Shown here: positions 30,147 through 38,249 of the stretch, piece by piece
Numbering within the stretch: position 1 is the first letter of the stretch
How the letters are laid out: every line of letters begins with the position of its first letter
Source of the DNA: Caulobacterales bacterium
GTDB taxonomy: Bacteria; Pseudomonadota; Alphaproteobacteria; Caulobacterales; Caulobacteraceae
Length of the DNA stretch: 42,166 nucleotides
Direction: 5' to 3'
Assembly: GCA_947474395.1 (NCBI GenBank)
Contig: CANJID010000036.1
Span: 1 to 42,166 of the forward strand
Translations under genes and position numbers: made by a program
Notes under the pieces: generated by a model
Database searches by the model: none
Told to the model about the DNA's origin: nothing
The model's input: the letters and a program-made list of their open reading frames with translations, nothing else

Positions 30147-31739
30147 CTACCGCACGGCGCAGGTGAAGCTGGCGGCGCTGTTGATGTCGCCGGTCCCCTT
30201 GTACTTCGGCCAGGCGGGGTATTCGCAGAGCGGCCGGGTGCGCCCGAGGGTCTCGGTATTGGTGTCGGAGGCGACCTGCGGTCCCGGCGCCTTGCCCTTC
30301 TCCACCCACTCGTCGAGGGCGGTCAGCGAGTCCCAGGCCACGGCGAAGGTGCCGCCGCCATGGCTGAAGCCGGGGGCGAGGTAGAAGCGGGCGAAGCTCT
30401 TCGTGTCGGCCAGGCCGTACCGCTTCACCAGCCGGTCCCAGTACATGATGGTGTTGTGGGGCGTGACCGACATGTCGATCGTCCCGTGCATCAGGAGAAG
30501 CTTGCCGCCGTGCCTGCGGAAGGCGCCCAGGTCCGAGGTCGAGGCGTCCTGCATGTTGGACACCTCGACGATCTGCTTCTTCCAGTCCTTCGGGTCGAAC
30601 TTTATGGAATCGAAGGTGGGGTCGCGGGTGATGAACCAGCGCACCTGCTGGTCGCCCATGGTGGCCTGGAAGGCGTTCTGGCCGCCCACGGGGGGCCGCT
30701 GCAGGTTGGGTGAGGAGCCGAAGCCGAGGTTGGTGCGGATGTCGCCGCCCTCCAGCAGGGGCCACTTCGGGAAGCTGTCGATGCCGCCCTCGACCGGGAA
30801 GCCGATCTTCCAGGGGGAGTTCCACACCGCGATGGTCTCCACCTCGGCCTGGGTCAGGCAGTCCGGCCCAGGCAGGCCCGGGCAGGACAGGCTCTGGGGC
30901 GTGTAGACCTTGTTGCAGCCGCGCACGTTGGAGATCAGCCCGTCCTTGACCCCGTCCAGCTCGTCGCAGGTCGCGATGGCCTTGTTGTAGATCATCAGCG
31001 CCTTGGCCGGGCTCACCCAGGAGCCGGGGCCGCGATAGAGGGCCTGGGCCAAGTGGTTGGCGTCCAGGTGCAGGACGGTGAGGTCGTAGACAGGGTGGAC
31101 GGCGATGGCGCCGTCGTAGTCCTTCGGCCAGCGCTTCAGGGCCACCAGGGCCTCGTGGCCGCCCTGGCTGTTGCCGTTGAAGTACATGCGCTTCGGCGCC
31201 GCGCCGTAGCGCTGCTTGATCAGGGCGATGGCGACGTCGTGGGTCTTCTTCAGCTGGTCGCCGGCGAAGTTGTGCATGGCCTCGTCATTGGCCGCGAAAG
31301 CCGCCGCGTCCTGGCCGCGCACAGCCTGGTGGCCGGAGTCCGAGGCGAAGGTGGCGTAGCCGAGGGAGACCACGGTCGGGCCCTTCGGGTCGCCGAACCG
31401 CGCCGGGCCGGTGGTGACGGGGATGGAGCCGTCGAAGCCGCCGCCGCCGAAGTGGACGACCTTGCGGTTCCAGCTATTGGGCAGGTTGAGCTGGAAGTTG
31501 ATGTTCGGGGCCTTGGGGTCCTTCGGGGCGATGGCGCCCAGGACCTTGCAGTAGCCGGCCGGGTCCAGGCTGGCCGCCGTCACCTTGGCGCCGCTGGTGG
31601 GCAGGCCGATGGCCGAGGCAGGGACTTCGGCCCCGCTCAGGGCCGTGCAGGCCGCCGCATTGTCCTGCGCCGGGGCCGCCCCCGGCAGGGCCAGAAGGGT
31701 TCCGGCCAGCACAGCCAGAATTGCGATCGAACGTCCCAT
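30147..31739 (-). CDS. Tannase/feruloyl-esterase-family secreted hydrolase
   Basis: 530 residues. The signal peptide is 1-25 (MGRSIAI...GAAPAQ). The alpha/beta-hydrolase core has nucleophile motif YFNGNSQGGHEAL (the family normally shows G-x-S-x-G around the Ser), the acid region HGTIDMSVTPHNT and the catalytic His in APGFSHGGGT. Paired Cys flank it (C-terminal LCEYPAWPKYKG...FTCAVR), as in PF07519 enzymes, which hydrolyse galloyl or feruloyl esters of plant material. The ATG at 31739 is preferred to one at 31784 because GGGAGG lies a few bases upstream and the signal peptide then starts properly. It is monocistronic, between a hairpin repeat and the divergent enoyl-CoA hydratase gene. Confidence 0.88.
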   Translation of the reverse strand: MGRSIAILAVLAGTLLALPGAAPAQDNAAACTALSGAEVPASAIGLPTSGAKVTAASLDPAGYCKVLGAIAPKDPKAPNINFQLNLPNSWNRKVVHFGGGGFDGSIPVTTGPARFGDPKGPTVVSLGYATFASDSGHQAVRGQDAAAFAANDEAMHNFAGDQLKKTHDVAIALIKQRYGAAPKRMYFNGNSQGGHEALVALKRWPKDYDGAIAVHPVYDLTVLHLDANHLAQALYRGPGSWVSPAKALMIYNKAIATCDELDGVKDGLISNVRGCNKVYTPQSLSCPGLPGPDCLTQAEVETIAVWNSPWKIGFPVEGGIDSFPKWPLLEGGDIRTNLGFGSSPNLQRPPVGGQNAFQATMGDQQVRWFITRDPTFDSIKFDPKDWKKQIVEVSNMQDASTSDLGAFRRHGGKLLLMHGTIDMSVTPHNTIMYWDRLVKRYGLADTKSFARFYLAPGFSHGGGTFAVAWDSLTALDEWVEKGKAPGPQVASDTNTETLGRTRPLCEYPAWPKYKGTGDINSAASFTCAVR

Positions 31740-31859
31740 TCCCAGACCCTCCCCAGGCCTTTGTCGTTGGAGCGCAACAGACATCAGGGCGCGCCGTCCT
31801 GCAACCGCCCTGGGAGTTTGTTATCGTGCCTCCGCGGCTTGAGGCCGAAGCGGGGAAGC

Positions 31860-32645
31860 ATGTCCGAAACCGTCGTCGAGACCCGGGACCTGAGGGACGG
31901 CCGCCTGGTCGTGACCCTGAACCGCCCCGAGGCGGCCAATGCGCTGAACACCGCCATGGGCCAGGCGCTGGCCGACCTGTTCGAGGGGCTGGCCGAGCCC
32001 GGCGCGGTCCGTTGCGTGGTGCTGACCGGGGCGGGCGCCCGCGCCTTCTGCGCCGGGGCGGACCTTAAGGAGCGCAACGGCATGACCGACGCCGCCTGGG
32101 CCGCCCAGCACAGGGTGTTCGAGGCGATGATCCAGGCCCTCATCGCCTGCCCGGTCCCGGTGATCGCGGCGGTGAACGGGGCGGCCTTCGGCGGCGGCGC
32201 GGAGATCGCGCTCGCCTGCGACTTCGCCTATGCGGCCACGGGGGCCCGCTTCGCCCTGCCCGAGACCACGCTCGGCCTCATCCCCGGCCTCGGCGGCACC
32301 CAGGCCCTGCCGCGGGCGGTGGGCTACGCCCGCGCCAGGGAGCTGATCTTCACCGGCCGCGCCATCAATGCGGAGGAGGCCCTGGCCTGGGGACTGGTCA
32401 ACCGCACCTGCAGTCCTGGAGCCCTGCTGGACGACGTTTTGGAAACAGCCGCCCGCATCGCCTCGGGAGGGCCGCTGGCCGTCGCCCAGGCCAAGCGCGC
32501 CATGGCGGGGGGGCGTCACCAGTCGCTAGAGCAGGCCATGGAGACCGAGCTGGAGGCCTATGAACACCTGGTCCCCAGCACGGACCGGCGGGAAGGCGTG
32601 GCGGCCTTCAACGAGAAGCGGAAGCCAAGCTTCACCGGCCGGTAA
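31860..32645 (+). CDS. Enoyl-CoA hydratase/isomerase-family protein
   Basis: 261 residues with the crotonase fold. The oxyanion-hole pieces are AFCAGADLKE (63-71) and NGAAFGGGAEIALACDF (106-122). The two catalytic acids are present, Glu115 in GGAEIAL and Glu135 in LPETTLGLIPGLGGTQ. The sequence therefore supports true hydration of a 2-enoyl-CoA in fatty-acid, amino-acid or aromatic degradation. Similarity of the C-terminal part (ETELEAYEHLVPSTDRREGVAAFNEKRKP) is to methylglutaconyl-CoA-hydratase-like proteins, but the exact substrate is uncertain. The ATG at 31860 has GGGGAAGC before it. No other catabolic gene is adjacent. Confidence 0.88.
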   Translation: MSETVVETRDLRDGRLVVTLNRPEAANALNTAMGQALADLFEGLAEPGAVRCVVLTGAGARAFCAGADLKERNGMTDAAWAAQHRVFEAMIQALIACPVPVIAAVNGAAFGGGAEIALACDFAYAATGARFALPETTLGLIPGLGGTQALPRAVGYARARELIFTGRAINAEEALAWGLVNRTCSPGALLDDVLETAARIASGGPLAVAQAKRAMAGGRHQSLEQAMETELEAYEHLVPSTDRREGVAAFNEKRKPSFTGR

Positions 32646-32723
32646 AAACTTGGCGTCACCATTGCACGGTAGGAGCCGACCGTCCCGGAGCGGCACACCC
32701 GCTCCCCAGCCGAGGCCGCCGCC

Positions 32724-33311
32724 ATGTTCGCCAGGACCCCTTCGAAGGCCCAGACCCCTCCGCCGCCGATGATCGCGACCCCCGAGCCCGCGTTCAACGC
32801 CGCGCCGCGGCCCAACATCCATCCCGTCGCCACCTCGGTGGTCGGCCCCGACCTGATCATGGAAGGCTCCATCGCCGGTGACGTCGAACTTCACGTCGAG
32901 GGCGCCGTCCGCGGCGACATCCACGTCACCCGCCTGATCGTGGGCGAGAAGGGTCACGTCGAGGGCCGCGTCCGCGCCCAGGCCATCGAGATCCACGGCC
33001 GGGTGATCGGCGACGTCGAGGGCCTGAAGGTCAAGCTGTTCGAGAGCGCCTATGTGAAGGGCGACATCCTGCACGAGCAGCTGTCGATCGAGCCGGGCGC
33101 CTTCTTCCAGGGAGTCTGCCGCCAGCCGACAGCCCAGGCTCCGCACCAGTCTCAGGGCCCCTTCGCCAATCCCGCGCCGACGCCGCAACCGGCCCCCGCG
33201 CCCCAGGTGCAGCCGGCCGCGCAGTTCGCGTCCCAGCCCGCCCAACAATTCGCGCCCCAAAACACGCCCCAAGACACGTCCATGCCCTGCGACTGGGACA
33301 AGGCGAGCTAG
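32724..33311 (+). CDS. Bactofilin (polymer-forming cytoskeletal protein)
   Basis: 195 residues. A Pro-rich N-terminal tail (1-36) precedes the bactofilin beta-helix domain (~37-132), seen as short repeats of GDV/GDI steps: EGSIAGDVELHVEGAVRGDI, then GRVRAQAIEIHGRVIGDVEG. The C-terminal tail (133-190) is rich in Pro, Gln and Ala. Bactofilins self-assemble without nucleotide into filaments on the inner membrane. In Caulobacter they localise stalk-associated peptidoglycan enzymes. It is longer than stalk BacA because of its tails. No peptidase partner (LmdC/M23 type) is adjacent. Confidence 0.93.
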   Translation: MFARTPSKAQTPPPPMIATPEPAFNAAPRPNIHPVATSVVGPDLIMEGSIAGDVELHVEGAVRGDIHVTRLIVGEKGHVEGRVRAQAIEIHGRVIGDVEGLKVKLFESAYVKGDILHEQLSIEPGAFFQGVCRQPTAQAPHQSQGPFANPAPTPQPAPAPQVQPAAQFASQPAQQFAPQNTPQDTSMPCDWDKAS

Positions 33312-33334
33312 AGACTGATCTGATCGGAAACGGT

Positions 33335-33408
33335 TGGAGCGGGCGGCGGGAATCGAACCCGCACGAAAAGCTTGGGAAGCTTTCAGGCTACCACTACATC
33401 ACGCCCGC
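33335..33408 (-). tRNA. tRNA-Gly (anticodon CCC)
   Basis: The minus strand folds as a cloverleaf. The acceptor stem is GCGGGCG (33408-33402) with CGCCCGC (33345-33339). The D arm has TAGTGGTAG, the anticodon stem AAAGC/GCTTT encloses loop TTCCCAA with anticodon CCC, and the T arm has GGTTCGATTCC. The CCA end is encoded (33337-33335). The glycine identity follows from the CCC anticodon (reads GGG). Confidence 0.95.
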
Positions 33409-33460
33409 GGAGCCGAGCCCGTTCTAGGGCGCCGACCCCACGCTGTCATCCCCTGGAACG

Positions 33461-33600
33461 GTCCTTTCCCCTCTGGGGAAAGTGGCCCGAGCTTGCCTCG
33501 GGTCGATAGGGGCTCGAGGGCGCTGCTGCTCGGATTGCGCCCTTCAGCCCCTTCAGTCAGGCCGTTCGGCCTGACAGCTCCCCCAATGGGGGAGCGACTC
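33461..33600 (-). repeat. Five-hairpin intergenic repeat element, copy B (opposite orientation to copy A)
   Basis: The reverse complement aligns from end to end with 7757-7894: same outer hairpins (GCTCCCCC...GGGGGAGC and CTTTCCCC-AGA-GGGGAAAG) and same central GCGCCCTCGAGCCCCTATCG stretch. The second hairpin here is AGGCCG-AA-CGGCCT and the fourth CCCGAG-N5-CTCGGG, different from copy A yet still paired. It lies between tRNA-Gly and the 3' end of the dCTP deaminase gene, 2 bp from the latter's stop. Confidence 0.88.
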
Positions 33601-33602
33601 GT

Positions 33603-34613
33603 TCACCACGGCTTGAAGTGCTTGGAGAGCTTCAACCCCTGGCGTTGGTAGTGGGAGCCGTCCTGGCCGTAGAGGCGGGTGGGGCGCTGGGTCAGGGGCT
33701 CGTAGACCAGGCGGGCGACCGTCTGGCCGTCCTCCAGGAGGAACGGGGTCTCGTGGCTGCGGACCTCCAGCACGCCGCGGCTGCCGACGCCGCCGGCCTC
33801 CTGGGTGCCGAAGCCGGGGTCGAAGAAGCCGGCGTAGTGGACGCGGAACTCTCCCACCGACGGATCGATCGGGGTCATCTCGGCGGCTTCCAGGGCGGGG
33901 ATCTCCACCGGCTGCTTCGAGGCCAGGATGTAGAACTCGCCGGGATCGAGCAGCAGCTCCCCGCGGCGGGGCTCCAGGGGCTCCCAGAAGTCGTGCGGGT
34001 CGTGCCCGTCTTCCTTGTCGAGATCGACGACGCCGGCGTGGCGCCGGGCGCGGAAACCGGCCAGCTCGCCGGTCAGGTCGACGCCGACATCCACGCTGGC
34101 GCTGATCTCCGGGCGGCCGCGCTTGAGCCGAAGCTGGTTCAGCCGGGTCCCGGAGCGCACCAGGACCGAGAAGGTCTGGGGGGCGATCTCCGCGTACAGG
34201 GGGCCCGAGTAGCCCTCCTGCACGTCGTCGAACACCGGCCCGTGGTCGGTCAGCAGGCGCACGAAGACATCGACGCGGCCGGTTGAGCTCGGGGGGTTTG
34301 CGCGGGCCGAGACGCCCGGGGGCAGGGCCAGGCGCTCCTGCACCTCGGCGATATAGACGCAGCCTTTTTCCAAAACCGCTCCACCCGAAAGGTCGAGCTG
34401 GTGCATGGAGACGTCGGCGAGGCGTGTCGCCACCGTGCGGCCCAGTCCGGGCAGGAAGGAGGCGCGCACCCGCCAGGCCCGGCCGCCCAGCCGCAGGTCC
34501 AGGCTGGCGGGCTGCACCTGGTCGGGCGCGAAGGGCGTCGCGGCCGTGATGGCGCCATTGGCGACCAGGGCTTCGATCTCTTGGCAGGGCAGGATGCCGG
34601 GGGAGGCGCTCAT
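33603..34613 (-). CDS. dcd: 2'-deoxycytidine 5'-triphosphate deaminase, duplicated-domain form
   Basis: This enzyme deaminates dCTP to dUTP to feed dTMP synthesis. At 336 residues it is about twice the E. coli Dcd (193) and matches the alphaproteobacterial/actinobacterial form with two dUTPase-like halves. The first half has QPASLDLRLGGRAW and ANPPSSTGRVDVFVRLL. The second half has FDPGFGTQEAGGVGSRGVLEVRSHE, where the Glu in VLEV corresponds to the general base, and ends with DGQTVARLVYEPL. It starts at 34613 (ATG) and is divergent from the polysaccharide deacetylase gene. A structured repeat begins 2 bp after the stop and may protect or end the transcript. Confidence 0.9.
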   Translation of the reverse strand: MSASPGILPCQEIEALVANGAITAATPFAPDQVQPASLDLRLGGRAWRVRASFLPGLGRTVATRLADVSMHQLDLSGGAVLEKGCVYIAEVQERLALPPGVSARANPPSSTGRVDVFVRLLTDHGPVFDDVQEGYSGPLYAEIAPQTFSVLVRSGTRLNQLRLKRGRPEISASVDVGVDLTGELAGFRARRHAGVVDLDKEDGHDPHDFWEPLEPRRGELLLDPGEFYILASKQPVEIPALEAAEMTPIDPSVGEFRVHYAGFFDPGFGTQEAGGVGSRGVLEVRSHETPFLLEDGQTVARLVYEPLTQRPTRLYGQDGSHYQRQGLKLSKHFKPW

Positions 34614-34753
34614 GTGGCGGCGACAGTCGCCAAGGCCTCTGAGTCTTGCAAGGCCCGCGCTGCGCTTTCCCCAGCGGAAAGCAGTCTTGTTTACCCCTTT
34701 ATTAACCCTGTTCCGACAGGTTCGGACGACGTTGGAAGGCCCTCCCTCGCGTC

Positions 34754-35947
34754 ATGTTCGCTCGCAGACCACAGCTCGCAACCGCCTCCGCCTCCAGCGC
34801 TTCGTCGCGGGGGGCCGGGAGCTTTTTCGCCAACCCCTATGTCGGGGCGGGCGGCGCGGCCGCGATCTTCGTGGCGGCGGCCGCGGGCCTGGTGCTGGCG
34901 GTGGGCGATCCGCACGCGGGCGCTCCCGCCGTGCAGGTGGCCCTGCAGGCCCCCGCCGGCCCCCTGCCGGGCCCCCTGCGCCCCGCCCCGTCCCCCGACG
35001 CCCTGGGCGCCGACGGCGGCGTCCTGACCCTCGACAGCCTCGCCCCCGGCCAGGACGTGGCCATGCCCGGCGCCCCCGCCGGCGAGGCGGTGATCATACT
35101 TCCCCAGGGCGGCAGCATGGGCGGCGCGAGCGGCGCATCTGGGCGCCCCGCCGGTCGTCCCGCCGCTCAGCCGCTTCCCGCCGCCCCCATCGCCGGCCTG
35201 TTCGTCCCCGGCCCGGGCGGCCCGCTCCCCGTGGTGGGCCGTGACGGCAAGACCCCGTTCCAGGCCTACGCCCGGCCCTTCCAGTCCAACGGCAAGCCCA
35301 AGATCGGCCTCGTGATCGGCGGCCTCGGGCTCAATGCCGCGGCCACCCGCGCCGCCATCGACCGCCTGCCCCCCGAGGTGACCCTCTCCTTCGTGCCCTA
35401 CGCCGACGGCCTGCAGGGCTGGATCGATCTCGCCCGGGCCACCGGCCACGAGGTGATGCTCGAGATCCCGATGGAGCCGCTGGACTCCCTGAACAACGAT
35501 CTGGGCCCGCAGACCCTGATGGCGTCGGCCCAGCCGGCCGACACGGTCAAGCGTCTGGAGTGGCTGCTGTCCCGAAGCGCCGGCTATTTCGCCGTCACCA
35601 ACTACTTCGGCGGCAAGTTCCTCAATTCCCCCAACGGCATGGGAGCGTTCCTCTCCGCTCTGCGGACCCGCGGCGTGGGCTTCATCGACGACGGCCAGGG
35701 CGCGAGGCGCTTCATGGTCGGCGGCCTGGCGCGAGCCTCGGCCGACACGGTGATCGACGAACAGCTCTCCGGCGAGGCCATCGACCGCCAGTTCCAGGCC
35801 CTGGAGGCCGCGGCCCTGCAGCACGGCCAGGCGCTCGGCGCCGGCTTCGCCTATCCGTTGACGGTCGAGCAGGCCGCCCGCTGGACCCAGGCGCTTGCGG
35901 GGCGCGGCTATCAGCTCGCCCCCGCCTCCGCCCTGACGCGGCGTTAG
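34754..35947 (+). CDS. Divergent polysaccharide deacetylase family protein (YibQ-like)
   Basis: 397 residues. One membrane segment (~33-51) is followed by a long Ala/Pro/Gly-rich periplasmic spacer. The PF04748 domain (~180-395) has KPKIGLVIGGLGLN, GHEVMLEIPMEPLD, YFAVTNYFGGKF and GVGFIDDGQGA. The alphaproteobacterial branch commonly has GG where polysaccharide deacetylases have the metal-binding DD, so catalysis is uncertain. A role in cell envelope or septal peptidoglycan upkeep is inferred from family context. The next gene, rppH, begins 4 nt after its stop, a gene order common in alphaproteobacteria (often preceded by a ctpA protease, absent here). Confidence 0.88.
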   Translation: MFARRPQLATASASSASSRGAGSFFANPYVGAGGAAAIFVAAAAGLVLAVGDPHAGAPAVQVALQAPAGPLPGPLRPAPSPDALGADGGVLTLDSLAPGQDVAMPGAPAGEAVIILPQGGSMGGASGASGRPAGRPAAQPLPAAPIAGLFVPGPGGPLPVVGRDGKTPFQAYARPFQSNGKPKIGLVIGGLGLNAAATRAAIDRLPPEVTLSFVPYADGLQGWIDLARATGHEVMLEIPMEPLDSLNNDLGPQTLMASAQPADTVKRLEWLLSRSAGYFAVTNYFGGKFLNSPNGMGAFLSALRTRGVGFIDDGQGARRFMVGGLARASADTVIDEQLSGEAIDRQFQALEAAALQHGQALGAGFAYPLTVEQAARWTQALAGRGYQLAPASALTRR

Positions 35948-35951
35948 CAGG

Positions 35952-36428
35952 GTGGACGCCGCTCCGGCCGGCTACCGGCCGAACGTCGGCCTGGCGGTGT
36001 TCAATCCCGAGGGGCGCGTCTGGTTCGGCCGCCGCGTCCGCACCCCGCCCCCCTACAACTGGCAGTTCCCGCAAGGGGGCGTCGACCGCGGCGAGGACCT
36101 CGAGGCCGCCGCCCGCCGCGAGCTGGAGGAAGAGACCGGCATCACCTCGGTCAGCCTCATCGCCCGCACGCCCGGCTGGATCACCTACGACTTCCCGGCC
36201 GAACTGCGCGGCGCCAAGGCCCTGGCGGGCAACAGGGGCCAGGCCCAGGTGTGGTTCGCCTTCCGCTTCGAGGGCCAGGAGGCGGAGATCGCCCTGGCGC
36301 GCCACCATCAGATCGAGTTCGACGCCTGGCGCTGGGCCCGGCTGGACGAGGTCACGGATCTGGTCGTGCCCTTCAAGCAGGACGCCTACCGGCAGGTGGT
36401 CAGCGCCTTCGGCGCTTACGCCGGTTGA
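35952..36428 (+). CDS. rppH: RNA 5'-pyrophosphohydrolase (Nudix)
   Basis: This enzyme removes pyrophosphate from mRNA 5' ends, which starts RNase E-dependent decay. The 158 residues contain the full Nudix box at 42-64 (Gly42, Glu48, Arg56-Glu57, Glu60-Glu61, Gly63). N-terminal YRPNVGLAVFNPEGRVWFGRR and PYNWQFPQGGVD are typical of RppH/IalA rather than other Nudix enzymes. It starts with GTG 4 nt after the deacetylase stop (GCAGG in between), so translation is coupled. Confidence 0.95.
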   Translation: MDAAPAGYRPNVGLAVFNPEGRVWFGRRVRTPPPYNWQFPQGGVDRGEDLEAAARRELEEETGITSVSLIARTPGWITYDFPAELRGAKALAGNRGQAQVWFAFRFEGQEAEIALARHHQIEFDAWRWARLDEVTDLVVPFKQDAYRQVVSAFGAYAG

Positions 36429-36598
36429 GCATTTGACGGGTCGCTAGAGAACCCGATCCCGCCGAACGCGTTGTCTCCCCAGAGCCGCCGCCCCGGATGA
36501 ACGCCAGCTGTCCAAACGCGTTCAGGGGCCTGTCATGCGACGAATGGTCCCTTGGGCCTGTGTCGCCAGATGCGGCGCCGAATGGAGGAGAAAAACCC

Positions 36599-36988
36599 AT
36601 GAAACGCGTTCTTACCGCTCTGCTGGCTGTCAGCGCCCTGGCCGCCGCCGTCCCCGCCACCGCCAGCGCCCAGTCCTGGAACGGCCGCAACAACGGCGCC
36701 TGGATGAGCATCGACGCCCGCCAGGCCATGCTCGACCGCCGGATCGACATGGGCATCCGCAATGGGACCCTGACCCGGCGCGAGGCCGACCAGCTCCGCC
36801 GTGAGTTCCGCGACATCGCCCGCCTTGAATCCCGCTACCGCTCGGGCGGCCTGCAGGGGTGGGAGCGCGCGGACCTCGACCGCCGGTTCGACACCCTGTC
36901 CGCCCGCATCCGCGTCGAGAGCCGCGATAACGATCGCCGCTACGGCTACGGCTACGGCGACGGCCGCTACAACCCCTATCGCTACTAG
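36599..36988 (+). CDS. Secreted single-repeat protein, unknown function
   Basis: 129 residues. Signal peptide 1-24 ends TASA. Then comes one copy of an ~80-residue helical repeat, starting WMSIDARQAMLDRRID, continuing GTLTRREADQLRREFRDIA and ending ADLDRRFDTLSARIR. A short Tyr/Gly/Arg-rich tail (RRYGYGYGDGRYNPYRY) finishes it. The same repeat is present four times in the next gene. The start ATG at 36599 has GGAGGAG upstream at ~8 nt; the frame is open further upstream but lacks a signal-like sequence there. The family is not recognised. The position before 37122 suggests co-expression. Confidence 0.87.
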   Translation: MKRVLTALLAVSALAAAVPATASAQSWNGRNNGAWMSIDARQAMLDRRIDMGIRNGTLTRREADQLRREFRDIARLESRYRSGGLQGWERADLDRRFDTLSARIRVESRDNDRRYGYGYGDGRYNPYRY

Positions 36989-37121
36989 GGCTGACGACCA
37001 GGCGTGAGGGGAGGTGGCCTGGAGCCGCCTCCCCGTCGCCTACCCGGCCTTTCCCGTAAGTCGAGCTTCCGTCGCCGCGCGGTCCGCGGATCGCCCCTAT
37101 CCACCTTCGAGGAACCCACCG

Positions 37122-38192
37122 ATGAACCGCACCCTTCTTAGCGCCCTGCTCGCGGCCGGCGCCCTGACCGCCGCCGCTCCCGCCTTCGCCCAAGGCTGGC
37201 AGGACATCCAGACCCGGCAGGCGGCGACCTTCCAGCGCATCGACGACGGCGTGCGTCGCGGCGTCCTCACGGCCTCCGAGGCCTTCGCCCTGCGCAACGA
37301 ATTCATCAGCCTGATCGGCCTGGAGAACCAGTATCGCCCGGGCGGCCTGAGCCCCGCCGAGCAGGCAGACCTGAACCGCCGAGTCGACCTCGTTCTCATC
37401 AAGGCCCGTGGCGACGACCGCCCGACCTACAACGGCCGCCCCTGGCAGACGATCGACTCCCGCCAGGCCATGCTCGACCAGCGCATCGACTTGGGGGTGC
37501 GGAGCGGGGCCCTGACCCGCGATGAGGCGGCACGGCTGCGCGCCGAATTCCGCGGCATCGCCGCCACCGAGGCCGGCTATCGCGTCGACGGCCTCTCAAC
37601 GGTCGAGATCGCCGACCTCGACCGCCGCTTTGACACCCTGAGCGCCAAGATCCGCGTCGAGGCCAACGACCGCCAGACCGCCAACAACGGCCCGAACGGG
37701 CGGCCCTTCGAGTCGATCAACGCCCGCCAGGCCATGCTCGACCAGCGCATCGACACGGGGGTCCGCGTCGGCTCCCTGACCCGCCAGGAGGCCGCCAGCC
37801 TGCGCCGCGAGTTCCGCGACATCGCCGGCCTGGAAGCCCGCTACCGGGTCGACGGCCTGTCCCAGATCGAAGTGGCCGACCTCGACCGCCGGTTCGACGT
37901 CCTGAACGCCAAGATCCGCGTCCAGGCCGGCGACCGCCAGCAGCGCTGGGAGGGTATTAATGAGCGCCAGGCCCGGCTTGACGCCCGTATCGACGGCGGC
38001 GTTCGCAACGGCACCCTGACCCGTCAGGAAGGCCGCCGCCTGCAAAGGGAGTTCCGGGACCTCGCGGCCCTGGAGGCCCGCTACCGCGTGGACGGCCTGA
38101 GCCGTTCCGAGCAGGGCGACCTCGACCGCCGTTTCGACCTCCTGAGCGCCCAGATCCGCTTCCAGGCCGCGGACAACCAGGGCCGCCGCTAG
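37122..38192 (+). CDS. Secreted protein of four tandem ~82-residue repeats, unknown function
   Basis: 356 residues. Signal peptide 1-23 ends PAFA. Repeats begin near residues 26, 108, 196 and 276. The consensus is RQAMLDQRID-GVR-G-LTR-EA--LR-EFRDIA-LEARYRVDGLS--E-ADLDRRFD-LSAKIRV. The first unit is the most divergent. Charged residues alternate with aliphatic ones, as in helical hairpins. The RID-GVR-G-LT--E stretch resembles an EF-hand-like helix-loop-helix but lacks the regular acidic calcium ligands. No membrane anchor, enzyme motif or known domain was seen. It is closely related to the preceding gene (36599) and ends in a strong terminator. Periplasmic location is likely; function unknown. 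Confidence 0.88.
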   Translation: MNRTLLSALLAAGALTAAAPAFAQGWQDIQTRQAATFQRIDDGVRRGVLTASEAFALRNEFISLIGLENQYRPGGLSPAEQADLNRRVDLVLIKARGDDRPTYNGRPWQTIDSRQAMLDQRIDLGVRSGALTRDEAARLRAEFRGIAATEAGYRVDGLSTVEIADLDRRFDTLSAKIRVEANDRQTANNGPNGRPFESINARQAMLDQRIDTGVRVGSLTRQEAASLRREFRDIAGLEARYRVDGLSQIEVADLDRRFDVLNAKIRVQAGDRQQRWEGINERQARLDARIDGGVRNGTLTRQEGRRLQREFRDLAALEARYRVDGLSRSEQGDLDRRFDLLSAQIRFQAADNQGRR

Positions 38193-38216
38193 GCGCAACG
38201 AGCTGCTCGGCGATGA

Positions 38217-38246
38217 GGGTCGGACCGCAAGGTCCGGCCCTTTTCG
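38217..38246 (+). terminator. Rho-independent terminator after the tandem-repeat protein gene
   Basis: A 10-bp stem with one G-T wobble, GGGTCGGACC (38217-38226) with GGTCCGGCCC (38231-38240), has a GCAA tetraloop and is followed by TTTTCGTTT. The T tract is on the plus strand only. Confidence 0.92.
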
Positions 38247-38249
38247 TTT

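Noticed and set aside
34890-35947. Loss of catalytic Asp pair in the divergent polysaccharide deacetylase as an anomaly
   Set aside because: The GG in place of DD appears to be usual in the alphaproteobacterial branch of this family, so it is not specific to this gene.
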